Positions 1 through 8,657 are shown, counted from the stretch's first letter. The stretch is 64,000 nucleotides of DNA from Pseudomonas sp. PDNC002 (GCF_016919445.1 NZ_CP070356.1:4591502-4655501); one strand, 5' to 3'. Program-made: numbers and translations. Notes: generated by a model from the letters alone, not told the origin.

Positions 1-783
1 GTTGAACGGCAGGACGTTCTTCAGCAGCGATTCGGCGGTGACGGTGGCGCCGTCCGGTGCGCGGTGCACGAAATTCATGAAGTTGAACGGATTGGGGCCG
101 TCGAAGCCACCGCCGATGCCGATCCAGGTCAGGTTCAGCGGGCCCTTGTAGACGCCCTTGCGCACCAGGCGTTCGAGGGTTTCCAGGGCATGCATGCCGG
201 TCAGCTGGAAGTGCGGCTGGATGCCCGACGCCTGCAGGCGCTTGAGGTGCTCCTCGACCCAGGCCGGGCCGGCCGGCACGGTCATCTCACTATAGGCCGC
301 TTGGTACAGGGGGTTCTCCAGGGAAGTGCCCTTGAGGTACTCCGGATAGAGCAGCTCCATGATGTTCATCTGGGTGGTGTTGATCGCCACCGTCACCTGA
401 TCGGGCTTGGGCGTCAGCTCGGCGAGCATATGGCGGGTGTCGTCGGACAGCCATTTGGCCGCTTCGCCATCGCTTTCTGGGGCGAAGGAGATCGAGCCGC
501 CGACCTGGATGATCATGTCCGGCACGGCTTCGCGCACGCCGGCAATCAGCTCGTTGAACTTGGACAGGCGCTTGGAGCCCTTGCCGTCGAGTTCACGCAC
601 GTGCAGGTGGAGCACGGTGGCGCCGGCTTCGTAGCAGTCCACGGCCTTCTGCACCTGCTCGTCCATGGTCACCGGGATGTCTTCGGGGAAGTCCTCGGGC
701 ATCCATTCCGGGCCATAGGGAGCGGTGGTGATGACCACCTTTTCCTGGTTCTCGGGGTGCAGCGAATCGTCGAAGAATTGCAT
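1..783 (-). CDS. Beta-keto acid cleavage enzyme (BKACE/DUF849), C-terminus cut by window edge
   Basis: The frame starts at ATG 783 (MQFFDDSLHPENQEKVVIT) and stays open to base 1, so the C-terminus is missing; 261 residues are visible. The N-terminal TAPYGPEW region, the VLHLHVRE segment (metal-binding histidine pair of the TIM barrel) and later GGFDGPNPFNF fit the 3-keto-5-aminohexanoate cleavage enzyme family. Members are Zn-dependent and condense a beta-keto acid with acetyl-CoA to give acetoacetate and a new CoA thioester; the substrate differs between subfamilies and cannot be read here. It is the last visible gene of a minus-strand operon after the TauD-like dioxygenase (47-bp gap) and the quinone oxidoreductase, which points to catabolism of a small organic acid. 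Family assignment is firm; substrate is unknown. Confidence 0.85.
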   Translation of the reverse strand, partial: MQFFDDSLHPENQEKVVITTAPYGPEWMPEDFPEDIPVTMDEQVQKAVDCYEAGATVLHLHVRELDGKGSKRLSKFNELIAGVREAVPDMIIQVGGSISFAPESDGEAAKWLSDDTRHMLAELTPKPDQVTVAINTTQMNIMELLYPEYLKGTSLENPLYQAAYSEMTVPAGPAWVEEHLKRLQASGIQPHFQLTGMHALETLERLVRKGVYKGPLNLTWIGIGGGFDGPNPFNFMNFVHRAPDGATVTAESLLKNVLPFN

Positions 784-830
784 GTCTGTCTCCTGGAATT
801 GTTCTTGTAGAAGTCGGTTTCAACGAGGGC

Positions 831-1679
831 TCAGAACGGCTTGTCGCCGATGATTCCGGCGCGCTCCATGCGGCGCACGCAGGGCGGGTAGTCCATCACC
901 GCGTAGTGCTGGGTACAGCGGTTATCCCAGATCGCCACGTCGTTCTTCTTCCAGCGCCAGCGCACCTGGAATTCGGGGATGTACACCTGGCTCACCAGGT
1001 AGCGCAGCAGGTCAGACGCGCCGGGGTTGGCGTCCTGGCCGAAGCGCACGTTCTGCGGGGTGTGGTAGTTGCTGAAGTGAGTGGTGAAGGCATTGACGAA
1101 CAGCACCTTCTCGCCCGTTTCCGGATGGGTACGCACCACCGGGTGCTCGGCGTCTGGGTACATGGCCTTGAGCGCCAGGCGCTTCTCGATGGGCATCGCC
1201 GCACCGAAGCTGGCTTCGATGCTGTGACGGGCGCGCAGCTTGGCGATGCGTTCCTTGATCTCGGCCGGCAGCATGTCGTAGGCCAGCGCCATGTTCGCCC
1301 ACATGGTGTCGCCGCCTACCGGCGGGCACTCCACACAGCGCAGGACGCAGCCCAGGGGCGGCGCCTCGCGCCAGGTGGCGTCTGTGTGCCAGGCGTTCTC
1401 GTAGCGGTCGTTGGGAAGGTCCGGGGTCTTGTAGATGCGCACCAGACCCGGATGCTCCGGGTCGCTGCCGGCCACCGGGTGGTCTTCCAGCTCACCGAAG
1501 CGGCGGGCGAACGCCACGTGCTCGGCGCGGGTGATGTCCTGGTCGCGCAGGAACAGCACCTTGTGCTTGAGCAGCAGCTCGCGCAGCTCGGCGAACAGGC
1601 CCTCGTCGCGGGAAGCGTCGCCCAGGTTCACCCCGGAGATTTCGGCGCCAATGCTGCAGGTCAGACGTTCTACGTGCAT
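831..1679 (-). CDS. TauD/TfdA-family Fe(II)/2-oxoglutarate dioxygenase
   Basis: 282 residues starting MHVERLTCSIGAEISGVNLG at ATG 1679. A longer open frame exists upstream, but it runs into the preceding gene and lacks family similarity, so I chose 1679, 10 bp after the oxidoreductase stop. The iron-binding facial triad is visible: His98-x-Asp100 in NAWHTDATW and distal His258 in DNRCTQHYA, with Arg269 placed to bind 2-oxoglutarate. Length matches TauD (about 280 aa). Family members hydroxylate substrates such as taurine, alkyl sulfates or phenoxyacetates using O2 and 2-oxoglutarate, in the cytoplasm. The absence of a sulfonate ABC transporter nearby and the BKACE neighbour argue against calling it tauD itself. 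Confidence 0.88.
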   Translation of the reverse strand: MHVERLTCSIGAEISGVNLGDASRDEGLFAELRELLLKHKVLFLRDQDITRAEHVAFARRFGELEDHPVAGSDPEHPGLVRIYKTPDLPNDRYENAWHTDATWREAPPLGCVLRCVECPPVGGDTMWANMALAYDMLPAEIKERIAKLRARHSIEASFGAAMPIEKRLALKAMYPDAEHPVVRTHPETGEKVLFVNAFTTHFSNYHTPQNVRFGQDANPGASDLLRYLVSQVYIPEFQVRWRWKKNDVAIWDNRCTQHYAVMDYPPCVRRMERAGIIGDKPF

Positions 1680-1689
1680 GGCGGCGCCC

Positions 1690-2670
1690 TCAGATGACGA
1701 AGATCGACGAGCCGGTGGTCTTGCGCGACTCGAGGTCGCGGTGGGCTTGCACGGCATCTTCCAGCGCGTAGTGCTGGTTGATCTCGATGCGGATGTCGCC
1801 GTTGCCCACGTGGGTGAACAGCTCATCCAGCAGCGCCGCCTTTTCCGCCGGGTCGGCGATGTAGTCGGCCAGGGCCGGGCGGGTGAGGAAGATCGAGCCT
1901 TTCATGGCCAGCAGCACCGGGTCGAACGGCGGGATCGGGCCGGAGGCGGTACCGACGCAGACCATCAGGCCACGCCGCTTGAGCGACTCCAGGGAGGTCA
2001 TGAAGGTGTCCTTGCCGACGCTGTCGAACACCACGTCCACGCCACGTCCGTCGGTGAGCTCGCGCACGCGCTCGGCGACGCCCTCGTGGCTGTAGTTGAT
2101 GACGTGCTCGCAGCCGTGGGCGAAGGCCACTTCGGCCTTGGCGTCGCTGGAAACGGTACCGATCACCCGCAGGCCGAGCAGCTTCGCCCACTGCGCAACG
2201 ATCAGCCCGACGCCACCGGCGGCGGCGTGGAGCAGGATGCTCTGGCCCGGCTTGAAGTCGTGAATGCGGCGCAGCAGGTAGGCCGAGGTCAGGCCGCGCA
2301 TGGTCATGGCGGCGGCGGTTTCGAAGGCGATGTTCTCCGGCAGGCGGATCAGCGGCGCCGCCGGAACCAGGCGCTCGGTGCTGTAGGCGCCGAGGGTGTT
2401 GATGAAGCCGGTGTAGGTCACGCGGTCACCGGGCACGACGTTGGTCACGCCCTCGCCCACCGCGACCACCACGCCGGCGGCTTCCACGCCCATGCCGCTG
2501 GGCAGCGGGACGGCGTAGGTGCCATTGCGGAAGTAGGTGTCGGCGTAGTTCAGGCCCACCGCCACATGGCGGATGCGCACTTGCCCCGGGCCGGGCTCGC
2601 CGACCTCCACGTCCTCGTAACGCAGGACTTCGGGTCCCCCTGTTTCATAGAAACGAACGGCTTTGGCCAT
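1690..2670 (-). CDS. NAD(P)H:quinone oxidoreductase, zinc-independent MDR family
   Basis: 326 residues (MAKAVRFYETGGPEVLRYED). It is a quinone oxidoreductase/zeta-crystallin-type medium-chain dehydrogenase: N-terminal GroES-like domain (about 1-125) and Rossmann domain with LLHAAAGGVGLIVAQWAK around 145-165 as the NADPH-binding AAxGGVG motif. The catalytic and structural zinc ligands of alcohol dehydrogenases are absent, as expected for QOR. It is the first gene of the operon that continues with the TauD-like dioxygenase and the BKACE enzyme. Likely a cytoplasmic reductase of a quinone or alpha,beta-unsaturated carbonyl; the physiological substrate is not evident. Confidence 0.9.
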   Translation of the reverse strand: MAKAVRFYETGGPEVLRYEDVEVGEPGPGQVRIRHVAVGLNYADTYFRNGTYAVPLPSGMGVEAAGVVVAVGEGVTNVVPGDRVTYTGFINTLGAYSTERLVPAAPLIRLPENIAFETAAAMTMRGLTSAYLLRRIHDFKPGQSILLHAAAGGVGLIVAQWAKLLGLRVIGTVSSDAKAEVAFAHGCEHVINYSHEGVAERVRELTDGRGVDVVFDSVGKDTFMTSLESLKRRGLMVCVGTASGPIPPFDPVLLAMKGSIFLTRPALADYIADPAEKAALLDELFTHVGNGDIRIEINQHYALEDAVQAHRDLESRKTTGSSIFVI

Positions 2671-2833
2671 GGCCGGAATCTCCAGTTGTCTTGTTGTCGT
2701 GGGCGCTCATCGTCGGAGCGGACGAACGCCCTTTGAGCGGACAATAGGCAGGGGGCCGGCGGACAGCTTCACATCGTGCGACAGGGGCTTTTCATTTCAT
2801 GACAGTCCGGAAGGCACAGGAATGAGGCGTGCC

Positions 2834-2914
2834 TGTAGGAGCGAGCTTGCTTGCGAGCCATGTCTGACGGCAGCTCCAGGCGTCACGCGGTTCGCGAGCA
2901 AGCTCGCTCCTACA
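2834..2914. repeat. REP-type inverted repeat pair
   Basis: Two facing copies of a TGTAGGAGCGAGCTTGCTTG-type sequence (arms 2834-2856 and 2892-2914) can form a long hairpin. This is the usual Pseudomonas extragenic repeat. It fills most of the 303-bp gap between the convergent ends of the operon promoter side (2671) and the HlyD-like gene (2974); I see no gene there. Confidence 0.85.
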
Positions 2915-2973
2915 AGTGGGGTACAACTGCTGGGGGAATGGCTGCGGCCGGGCGGCCGCAGCGCGGGGGCGGA

Positions 2974-3933
2974 TCAGTGGAACGGGAAGATGTAGTTCAT
3001 CCAGGCCGCCATGCGCAGGAGGATCTTGCGCATGATCGCCACGTGGTGGAAATGCTGGCTGTAGATCGCCGCCTGGCCGTACGCACCGCCGGGCATCAGG
3101 TTGGCGTACTGGGCATAGTCCGGGTCGGTAATCTCGATGACCACCGGCACGCGCCCCGGCGGCGGTGAACCCGTATAGCTGAGCAAGGTACCCGAGGGCT
3201 GTATCTGGCCCTCGCCGATCACACCGATCGCCTGTTTCACCCTGCCGGTGAAGACCTTGCCGGGAATCCCGTCGAAGGCGACTTCCGCCTCGTCCCCCGC
3301 AGTCAGTCGCAGCTGGCTGTTCTGGCGCATCCAGGCGGCAAAATAATGCCCCTCGTCCGGTACGAAGACCATCGAGGGGCGCAACGGCAGGCGTGTCGCC
3401 ATCATCCCCGGACGCAGCGACACATGGGTGACGAAGCCACGGGACGGCGCCCGCACCACCGTGTTGTCGAGATTGAACTGGGCCAGTGCCAGCTGGGCAT
3501 TCAGATCATCGACGCGCGCGGTGGTCAGATCGACGTCCCGCTTGTTGCCCACGTTGCGCAGCGCCAGCTCGCGCGCACGGGACTGGTCGGCGCGCGCGGA
3601 CACCAGTTGCGCCTTGATCGAGTCCAGTTTCAGCTGGAAGGGTTTGGGGTCGATTCGGAACAGCACCGTGCCCTTCTCGATCATCTCGTTGCCCTTCACC
3701 GGCACTTCGATCACCTGGCCGGTCACCACCGGGATCACCGGGGTGGAAACGAAATACGAACGCGCCACCTCGGAATACGGGTGGTTGTAGTTCATGGTGA
3801 AGATCAGCGCGCCGATCAGCACCACGCCGCCGAGCACGGCGGTGGGCACCGTCCACTTGTTCAGCGGGATGCGGAAGATCTTGAAGATGGCGATGCAGAT
3901 GGCGGTGTAGGTGAGGATCAGCAACAGGTCCAT
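2974..3933 (-). CDS. HlyD-family membrane fusion (periplasmic adaptor) protein
   Basis: 319 residues with an N-terminal region carrying two membrane segments (MDLLLILTYTAICIAIFKIF and the VPTAVLGGVVLIGALIF stretch), then a biotinyl-lipoyl-like segment (TGQVIEVPVKGNEMIEKGTVLFRIDP), a short coiled-coil hairpin (about 105-155) and a beta-barrel part with VRAPSRGFVTHVSLRPGMM. This is the HlyD/EmrA/YibH architecture for adaptors of efflux systems. The upstream gene (3-bp gap) encodes a DUF3302 protein; the pair resembles the yibH-yibI / yiaV-yiaW arrangement of enterobacteria. No inner-membrane transporter or outer-membrane channel gene is adjacent, so the transported substrate is unknown. Confidence 0.85.
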   Translation of the reverse strand: MDLLLILTYTAICIAIFKIFRIPLNKWTVPTAVLGGVVLIGALIFTMNYNHPYSEVARSYFVSTPVIPVVTGQVIEVPVKGNEMIEKGTVLFRIDPKPFQLKLDSIKAQLVSARADQSRARELALRNVGNKRDVDLTTARVDDLNAQLALAQFNLDNTVVRAPSRGFVTHVSLRPGMMATRLPLRPSMVFVPDEGHYFAAWMRQNSQLRLTAGDEAEVAFDGIPGKVFTGRVKQAIGVIGEGQIQPSGTLLSYTGSPPPGRVPVVIEITDPDYAQYANLMPGGAYGQAAIYSQHFHHVAIMRKILLRMAAWMNYIFPFH

Positions 3934-3936
3934 GGC

Positions 3937-4329
3937 TCAGCCCTCCCCGCCTTGTTGAACCGGCGCGGGCGCTGGCGGAATTGGCGGTGGCTCTGCAGCG
4001 GCGGCAGTCACACGGCCCTCCAGCACGTCCAGGCGCTGGCGCAGCTCCGCCAGCTGTCCTTCGAGATACTCCGCCTCGGCCTCGGGCGTGCTGCCGTGAT
4101 GAAACCCCCAGCCCCTGTCCTTGCGGTACAACATGGCCCAGATCCAGAGGAACGGCCACAGCGCGTGCAAGGTAAACAGGCTGACCCAGCCGGCCGCATG
4201 GATGGCGTCCTGATGGGGATGATCGCGGTGCACCGCGATCTCGTAGGGAATGTCGTGCAACACGATGATCCCGTAGAACAGCACCACGGCGGCGAAGATC
4301 AGTATTCCCAGGGCAACGTAATCCAGCAT
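3937..4329 (-). CDS. DUF3302 (YiaW/YibI-like) inner-membrane protein
   Basis: 130 residues, start ATG 4329 preceded by AGGAGTG at good spacing; an in-frame upstream extension lacks similarity and a ribosome site. Two hydrophobic segments are visible (MLDYVALGILIFAAVVLFYGI and GWVSLFTLHALWPFLWIWAML), with the HDIPYEIAVHRDHPHQDAIH linker typical of DUF3302. The C-terminal part is predicted coiled coil (EAEAEYLEGQLAELRQRLDV) and ends in a Pro/Ala-rich tail. It precedes the HlyD-like adaptor by 3 bp and is almost certainly co-translated with it. Function is undetermined; the conserved pairing suggests that the two act together in the envelope. Confidence 0.85.
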   Translation of the reverse strand: MLDYVALGILIFAAVVLFYGIIVLHDIPYEIAVHRDHPHQDAIHAAGWVSLFTLHALWPFLWIWAMLYRKDRGWGFHHGSTPEAEAEYLEGQLAELRQRLDVLEGRVTAAAAEPPPIPPAPAPVQQGGEG

Positions 4330-4549
4330 CCCACACTCCTTGATTCCAGGCCCGATGCCTGGGAAGCCTGGATGAGTATGGCTGAGCCCTGGCGATCTGC
4401 ACGATAACCAGCAGGCCCGGGCGACGGAGTTTCGAGCAATCGCCAGACTCCGTTGGCCGCGACATTGCACGTGCCCCACTCGTCAGACGAACCCTCCCGG
4501 TATCGGGTTTTCGCGTTCACTGGAGAATGGGATCACCGGGAGAAATGAC

Positions 4550-4738
4550 ATGCGAAAGTCCACCCTCCTGCTGCTCGTCGGTGTACTGGCCGTGCTACTC
4601 GGCGGCTCGTCCTGCGGCAGCCACAACAACCGCAACGACGCTCCACCTCCGCCGCCGATGGACGAAGGACAGATGGGCTACCAGCGGATTCCGCAGCAGC
4701 AGATCCAGCCGCAGGTGCAGTCCATCCCACGGCGCTGA
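4550..4738 (+). CDS. Small probable lipoprotein, unknown function
   Basis: 62 residues. Basic N-terminus and hydrophobic core (MRKSTLLLLVGVLAVLLG) followed by Gly-Ser-Ser-Cys22, an imperfect lipobox, so a lipoprotein is likely but not certain. The mature part is Asn/Pro/Gln-rich with a PPPPP run and no domain. A GGGAGAAATGAC stretch just upstream could serve for initiation. It stands alone on the plus strand between two minus-strand genes. Confidence 0.6.
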   Translation: MRKSTLLLLVGVLAVLLGGSSCGSHNNRNDAPPPPPMDEGQMGYQRIPQQQIQPQVQSIPRR

Positions 4739-4765
4739 GACAGGGCCTCCGAAGGGTACTCCCTG

Positions 4766-5029
4766 TCAGGACTGCCGGCCCTTTGCCCTGCGCGCCGGGC
4801 TCATCAGATAGACAGTGAGGATGAACCGCGCCGGCACCAGGGACATCAGGCCGAGCATGCCGCACACGGCGATGACGAAGATACCCGACTGGCGATCGGT
4901 GAGATCGGTGAGTGCCGCCAGGCCAACCGCCAGCACGAGCATGACCAGGCCGAACCACTGCATCAGCTGGGCGCGCCGGAACCAGGGGGATTGGCGGACT
5001 TCCTGCAGATTTTCCACTTCGTCGTTCAT
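4766..5029 (-). CDS. Small two-helix membrane protein, unknown function
   Basis: 87 residues. A charged N-terminus (MNDEVENLQEVRQSPWFRRA) is followed by two hydrophobic helices (about 22-42 and 49-74), ending in a basic tail (SPARRAKGRQS). The ATG at 5029 is preceded by AGGAGCGC, a good ribosome site. I do not recognise a named family. It lies 155 bp from the end of the SCO1 gene and is transcribed in the same direction, but the gap makes operon membership uncertain. Confidence 0.6.
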   Translation of the reverse strand: MNDEVENLQEVRQSPWFRRAQLMQWFGLVMLVLAVGLAALTDLTDRQSGIFVIAVCGMLGLMSLVPARFILTVYLMSPARRAKGRQS

Positions 5030-5184
5030 GGCAGCGCTCCTGTGCGATTTCCCTCCTACGTTATCAGCCGCAGAGCGGCGCCAACGGCCAGCGGACGAAT
5101 GTGCAAAGCGCTGCTCATTGCGCCGGTAGCCCGCGGCGCATACCGCTTGCGCGCTATGCGTCCGACGAGGAGCGCGGTGGGTGG

Positions 5185-5736
5185 TCAGGGTGCAAGGCGC
5201 GCGCCGACCCGCTGGATGATCTCCTCCTCTTTCAGGCCACGGCCGAAGTGGTCGAGGTAGCCGCCATCCTTGTCCAGCAGGAAGAGGATGGTGGAGTGAT
5301 CGACCATGTAGTCGCCGGGCTTATCGCCGTAGGGCACCTTCTTGTAGAACACGTGGTACTCGTCGGTGATGCTGGCGATTTCCTGGGCCGTGCCGGTGAG
5401 GCCGACGAACTCAGGGTCGAAGTGCGAGACGTAGCCCTTGAGCTGCTGCGGCGTATCACGCTCCGGATCGAGGGTGACGAAGATCGGCCGCGGCTTGATG
5501 CCCTTCTCCTGCTCCACCGCGCGGGCGATGCGCGCCATCTTCGCCAGGTCCGTCGGGCAGATGTCCGGGCAGGAGGTGAAGCCAAAGTACAGCAGCGCCG
5601 GCCGCCCTTCGTAACTGCGCTCGGTGACACGCTCACCGTTCTGGTCGGTCAGGCTGAACGGCCCGCCAACGTCGCTGCGGGTCGCTGCGCCCGCCGTTCC
5701 CAGCAGCAGCGAAAGACACAGTATCCAGAGCCGCAT
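5185..5736 (-). CDS. SCO1/SenC/PrrC-family copper-binding thioredoxin-fold protein
   Basis: 183 residues with a signal peptide (MRLWILCLSLLLGTAGAA). The copper/redox motif is complete: Cys56-Pro-Asp-Ile-Cys60 in GFTSCPDICP and His147 in YMVDHSTI. SCO proteins sit in the periplasm and deliver copper to the CuA site of cytochrome oxidase or act as thiol oxidoreductases. Here the gene is the third member of a minus-strand operon with a multicopper oxidase and a beta-barrel-like protein (2-bp gap), and no cytochrome oxidase gene is present, so copper loading of the multicopper oxidase is a plausible role by inference. Confidence 0.92.
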   Translation of the reverse strand: MRLWILCLSLLLGTAGAATRSDVGGPFSLTDQNGERVTERSYEGRPALLYFGFTSCPDICPTDLAKMARIARAVEQEKGIKPRPIFVTLDPERDTPQQLKGYVSHFDPEFVGLTGTAQEIASITDEYHVFYKKVPYGDKPGDYMVDHSTILFLLDKDGGYLDHFGRGLKEEEIIQRVGARLAP

Positions 5737-5738
5737 GC

Positions 5739-6860
5739 TCAGTAGCCTCCCGAATAGGTCAGCGCCAGACCGACGATGTTGGAGTTCTCGCCCTGCTGCT
5801 TCTGCGTGCCGGCGGAGACGTCGAGCTTCAATTGCCCGGTGATGTTGTAGACCACGCTGAATTCATTGAGGTAGTCATCCGGCGTACCACTCAGGCTGTA
5901 GCTCTTGTTGGTGCGCGTCAGGCCGAAGGCCCAGAGCCCCCAGTCGAAGGTCAGCGAGGTGGTCAGGTACTGGGTGTCGTTGCCCTTGACTGCATCCTCG
6001 TTGTCGACGTCGGCGTATTCGATGAACGGGACGATATCCATGTACTCCCGGTCCAGCGTGGGACCGAGGGTATTGCCGTGGAACGCCCAGATGTAGCGCG
6101 CCGAAGCCAGGCGGATGATCTCGTCGTCCGGCTCGCCCTGCCCCGTGACCTCATCACCCTCGCGGCTGCGCGCATAGCCGGCCTGCAGCTCCAGGTAGGG
6201 AATCGCCGGGATCGCCAGCCAGTTCACCATCATCGCGTAGGAGTCCAGCTTGCCGGTATTGGCCGGGCCGCCGGCATCCTTCTTGAGCATCTCGCCATGA
6301 CGGAAGTACGGCCGGCCCAGATAGGAGTTGTCGGCGGAATAGAGGCTCAGGTTCGGCTCGATGTTGCCCAGCGTCTGGCTGAAGAAGCGATACGAGTAGG
6401 TGCCGCCGAGCATTCCGTCCATGTCGTAGGTGTCGACGAAATCGCTGGTGTACAGGCCCGGCGCCTGGTCCATGGCGCGGCCGATGGGCACGTGGTACTT
6501 GCCGACGACGAAGGCCTGTTTGTCGAACTGCTGGTAGTAGTCCAGCTCGTTGATGACCATGCCGACGTCTTCGAAGAAGCGCTTCTCACCGTTGTTCGGT
6601 GGGTCGATCGGATTGATCTCGGTGGAAAAGCGGATCTGCGCATCACGGCTGAAGCGGAAGTAGAAGGTGCTGTTGATGTCCGGGTAGCCATCGAGTGTCT
6701 CGCGGCCGCCGGGCTGGGAGTGGTCGGCGCGGGTGTAGTCGTACTGGAAGGTGGCGTCGTAATCCAGACCGACGTTGGGGTACTGGCCGTCGTCGGCGTG
6801 CACGAACGGCGTGGCCAGCAGCGCGCCGAGGAGCGGCAGGGTCAGGCGATTGGGATTCAT
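5739..6860 (-). CDS. Outer-membrane beta-barrel-like protein of the copper cluster
   Basis: 373 residues from ATG 6860. A GTG at 6878 overlaps the previous stop, but 6860 has a GGAGGG site 8 nt upstream and begins directly with a signal peptide (MNPNRLTLPLLGALLATPFVHA), so I prefer it. The mature protein is rich in alternating aromatic/polar strands (DYDATFQYDYTRADH, YFRFSRDAQIRFSTEI, YLTTSLTFDWGLWAFGL), as in porin-like barrels, and ends in a Tyr (TYSGGY). No named family is recognised. It sits between the multicopper oxidase and SCO1 genes, so a role in periplasmic metal handling or transport is suggested only by context. Confidence 0.75.
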   Translation of the reverse strand: MNPNRLTLPLLGALLATPFVHADDGQYPNVGLDYDATFQYDYTRADHSQPGGRETLDGYPDINSTFYFRFSRDAQIRFSTEINPIDPPNNGEKRFFEDVGMVINELDYYQQFDKQAFVVGKYHVPIGRAMDQAPGLYTSDFVDTYDMDGMLGGTYSYRFFSQTLGNIEPNLSLYSADNSYLGRPYFRHGEMLKKDAGGPANTGKLDSYAMMVNWLAIPAIPYLELQAGYARSREGDEVTGQGEPDDEIIRLASARYIWAFHGNTLGPTLDREYMDIVPFIEYADVDNEDAVKGNDTQYLTTSLTFDWGLWAFGLTRTNKSYSLSGTPDDYLNEFSVVYNITGQLKLDVSAGTQKQQGENSNIVGLALTYSGGY

Positions 6861-6874
6861 GGCGGCGCCCTCCG

Positions 6875-8377
6875 TCACGGGGCCAGCGGGTTGGCTTTCT
6901 TGTCAGCCTCCCGCCCGGTGTTGCGCAGATAGGCGCACATCTGGTTGTCGCCGTAGATGCCGCCCAGTGGCTCGAGCTTCACCGCCTGCTCGTAGTCCTC
7001 CGGGCGCACCACCTGGATCGCCTGCATCATCCCGCCGTCCTCGTGTTCGAGGATGTGGCAGTGGTAGACGAACTTGCCGAGCATCACCGGATCGCGGAAC
7101 GGTATGCGCAGGGTGATCGAGCCGGTGGCCGGGATGTACACGTTGTCGCGGTAGCCGCTGAAGCGCACCGGCTTGCCGTTGATCTCCACCACCTGGAAGT
7201 CGGTCTGGTGGATGTGGAACTGGTGCAGTTCCTGGGATGGGTTGTACAGCCGCCACTCCTCCAGGTCGCCCAGCTTGACCGTGGTGTTGACCTTGCCCGC
7301 ATCGAACCGCGTGCCATTGATGTAGAAGGTGTTGGGATCGCTGTCCGAGTCCTGGAAGGCGAACTGGCGCACCTTGGCGACCTTCTCCTGGCGGAAATCC
7401 TCGGCCTGCGGATAGGGGCTGGTGATCTGCCTGGTCGCCACCGTCGCGCCACGGGAATTGAGGATGGCCAGGCGCTGGGCCGGATAGGTATCGCCTGCCG
7501 GCCCCGTGTTGGCGGCACCCATGCTGATATCGTGCTGGCCCGCCGCCGGGCCCACCACCAGCACGCTGAAGCGCGCCGACGGGCCGATCAGCACGTCCTT
7601 GGCGTCGACGCGGCGGGTCACGGTATTACCGTCGCGGGAGAGGATCTGCATCTTCTGCCCCTCGATGCTGATCCTGAAATACTGGTTCGCGGCAATGTTG
7701 ATGAAGTGCCAGAGCTGCGTCTCACCCGGCTGGATATCGATGGTCGGCTCGAATTGGCCGTTGATGGTGCGGATCGATGGTGCGCTGGTGATGACTTCGG
7801 TGGCATTCCGGCCGGTGAGCGTCTTCTGGAAGTTGCGCAGCACCAGCACGCGTTCCTTGATGCCCTTGAGTTCGGGGAACGGGTCGAGAATGCCGTCGAC
7901 GATGATCGGCCCGGCGATGCCCGCCGACACCTGGTACTGCGCGCCGCCATGGAAGTGGCTGTGGTACCAGTACGCGCCCGGGCTGTGGTTGGCGGGAATC
8001 GCGAAGTGATACTCGCCCACCTGGTGGGGTTTGGTTTCACGGAAGATGCTGTCGCCGCCGTCCAGCGGCGTGACGGTCATGCCGTGGAAATGCAGGTTGG
8101 TGATGTCGTCCATGCGATTGTCCAGGCGCAGCGACAACGCTCCGCCCGGCCGCAGGCGCAGCACGGGGGAATCATACTGACCGTTGAATACCAGGGTGTC
8201 GTAGCGGGCATTGCCCACTGCCACGTCCTTGCGCTCGGCGGTGAGGGTCGCCTGGGTCGTGCCCTGGGCGTCGTAGCTGAATTCCGGTGGCGGCTGCAGC
8301 GGTGCGGCGTGAGCAGCCTGGAAGATGAGCGTGGCAAGCGGGCACAGCGCGAAGAACGGCAGGCGCAGTCTGGACAT
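6875..8377 (-). CDS. Periplasmic multicopper oxidase
   Basis: 500 residues with a signal peptide (to about AAHA24). All copper motifs are present: HFHG (His96, His98), YHSHFHG (His139, 141, 143), HQFHIHQTDF, and the type-1 copper motif HCHILEHEDGGM near residue 445, with axial Met. The three-cupredoxin length fits laccase-like bacterial MCOs. The protein would oxidise phenols, metal ions such as Cu(I) or Mn(II), or small organics, with reduction of O2 to water; the substrate cannot be told. First gene of an operon with the barrel protein and SCO1. The C-terminal tail after the last motif (about 45 residues, including a free Cys in QMCAYL) is longer than usual. Confidence 0.92.
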   Translation of the reverse strand: MSRLRLPFFALCPLATLIFQAAHAAPLQPPPEFSYDAQGTTQATLTAERKDVAVGNARYDTLVFNGQYDSPVLRLRPGGALSLRLDNRMDDITNLHFHGMTVTPLDGGDSIFRETKPHQVGEYHFAIPANHSPGAYWYHSHFHGGAQYQVSAGIAGPIIVDGILDPFPELKGIKERVLVLRNFQKTLTGRNATEVITSAPSIRTINGQFEPTIDIQPGETQLWHFINIAANQYFRISIEGQKMQILSRDGNTVTRRVDAKDVLIGPSARFSVLVVGPAAGQHDISMGAANTGPAGDTYPAQRLAILNSRGATVATRQITSPYPQAEDFRQEKVAKVRQFAFQDSDSDPNTFYINGTRFDAGKVNTTVKLGDLEEWRLYNPSQELHQFHIHQTDFQVVEINGKPVRFSGYRDNVYIPATGSITLRIPFRDPVMLGKFVYHCHILEHEDGGMMQAIQVVRPEDYEQAVKLEPLGGIYGDNQMCAYLRNTGREADKKANPLAP

Positions 8378-8657
8378 GTTCGACCCCGGGTAATGGTGGT
8401 AAGCACTGGACCGGAATGCCCGTGGGGCCTCCAGCCGTCGCCCGGAAGATCGAAACGGCGCTGCGCGTGACGGCTACTGAAACTCTGTATAGACGTCCGC
8501 GCGATTGAGTTGAAACCTTCGTCCCATATAGCTGCCGAACGGTCATCGACGCGGCCGGACCTGCACGCCAGAGCGTTTCGACATTGATACAGGTCCCCAT
8601 GCTTCGCATGGAACTGTCTATCCTTCATCGGGCTGTCACGAAACAGGGAAGGCCTGC
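8378..8657. other. Divergent intergenic region, MCO operon / ybhG-type operon
   Basis: This 280-bp region separates two divergent operons and must hold both promoters. The only structure I see is a short hairpin CCATGC-TTC-GCATGG near 8598-8612, about 45 bp before the HlyD-like start. I do not see a convincing CueR- or CopR-type operator by eye. Confidence 0.4.

Noticed and set aside
831-1826. Longer reading frame for the dioxygenase (start 1826)
   Set aside because: The first 49 residues overlap the oxidoreductase gene and show no similarity to the family; ATG 1679 fits length and spacing.
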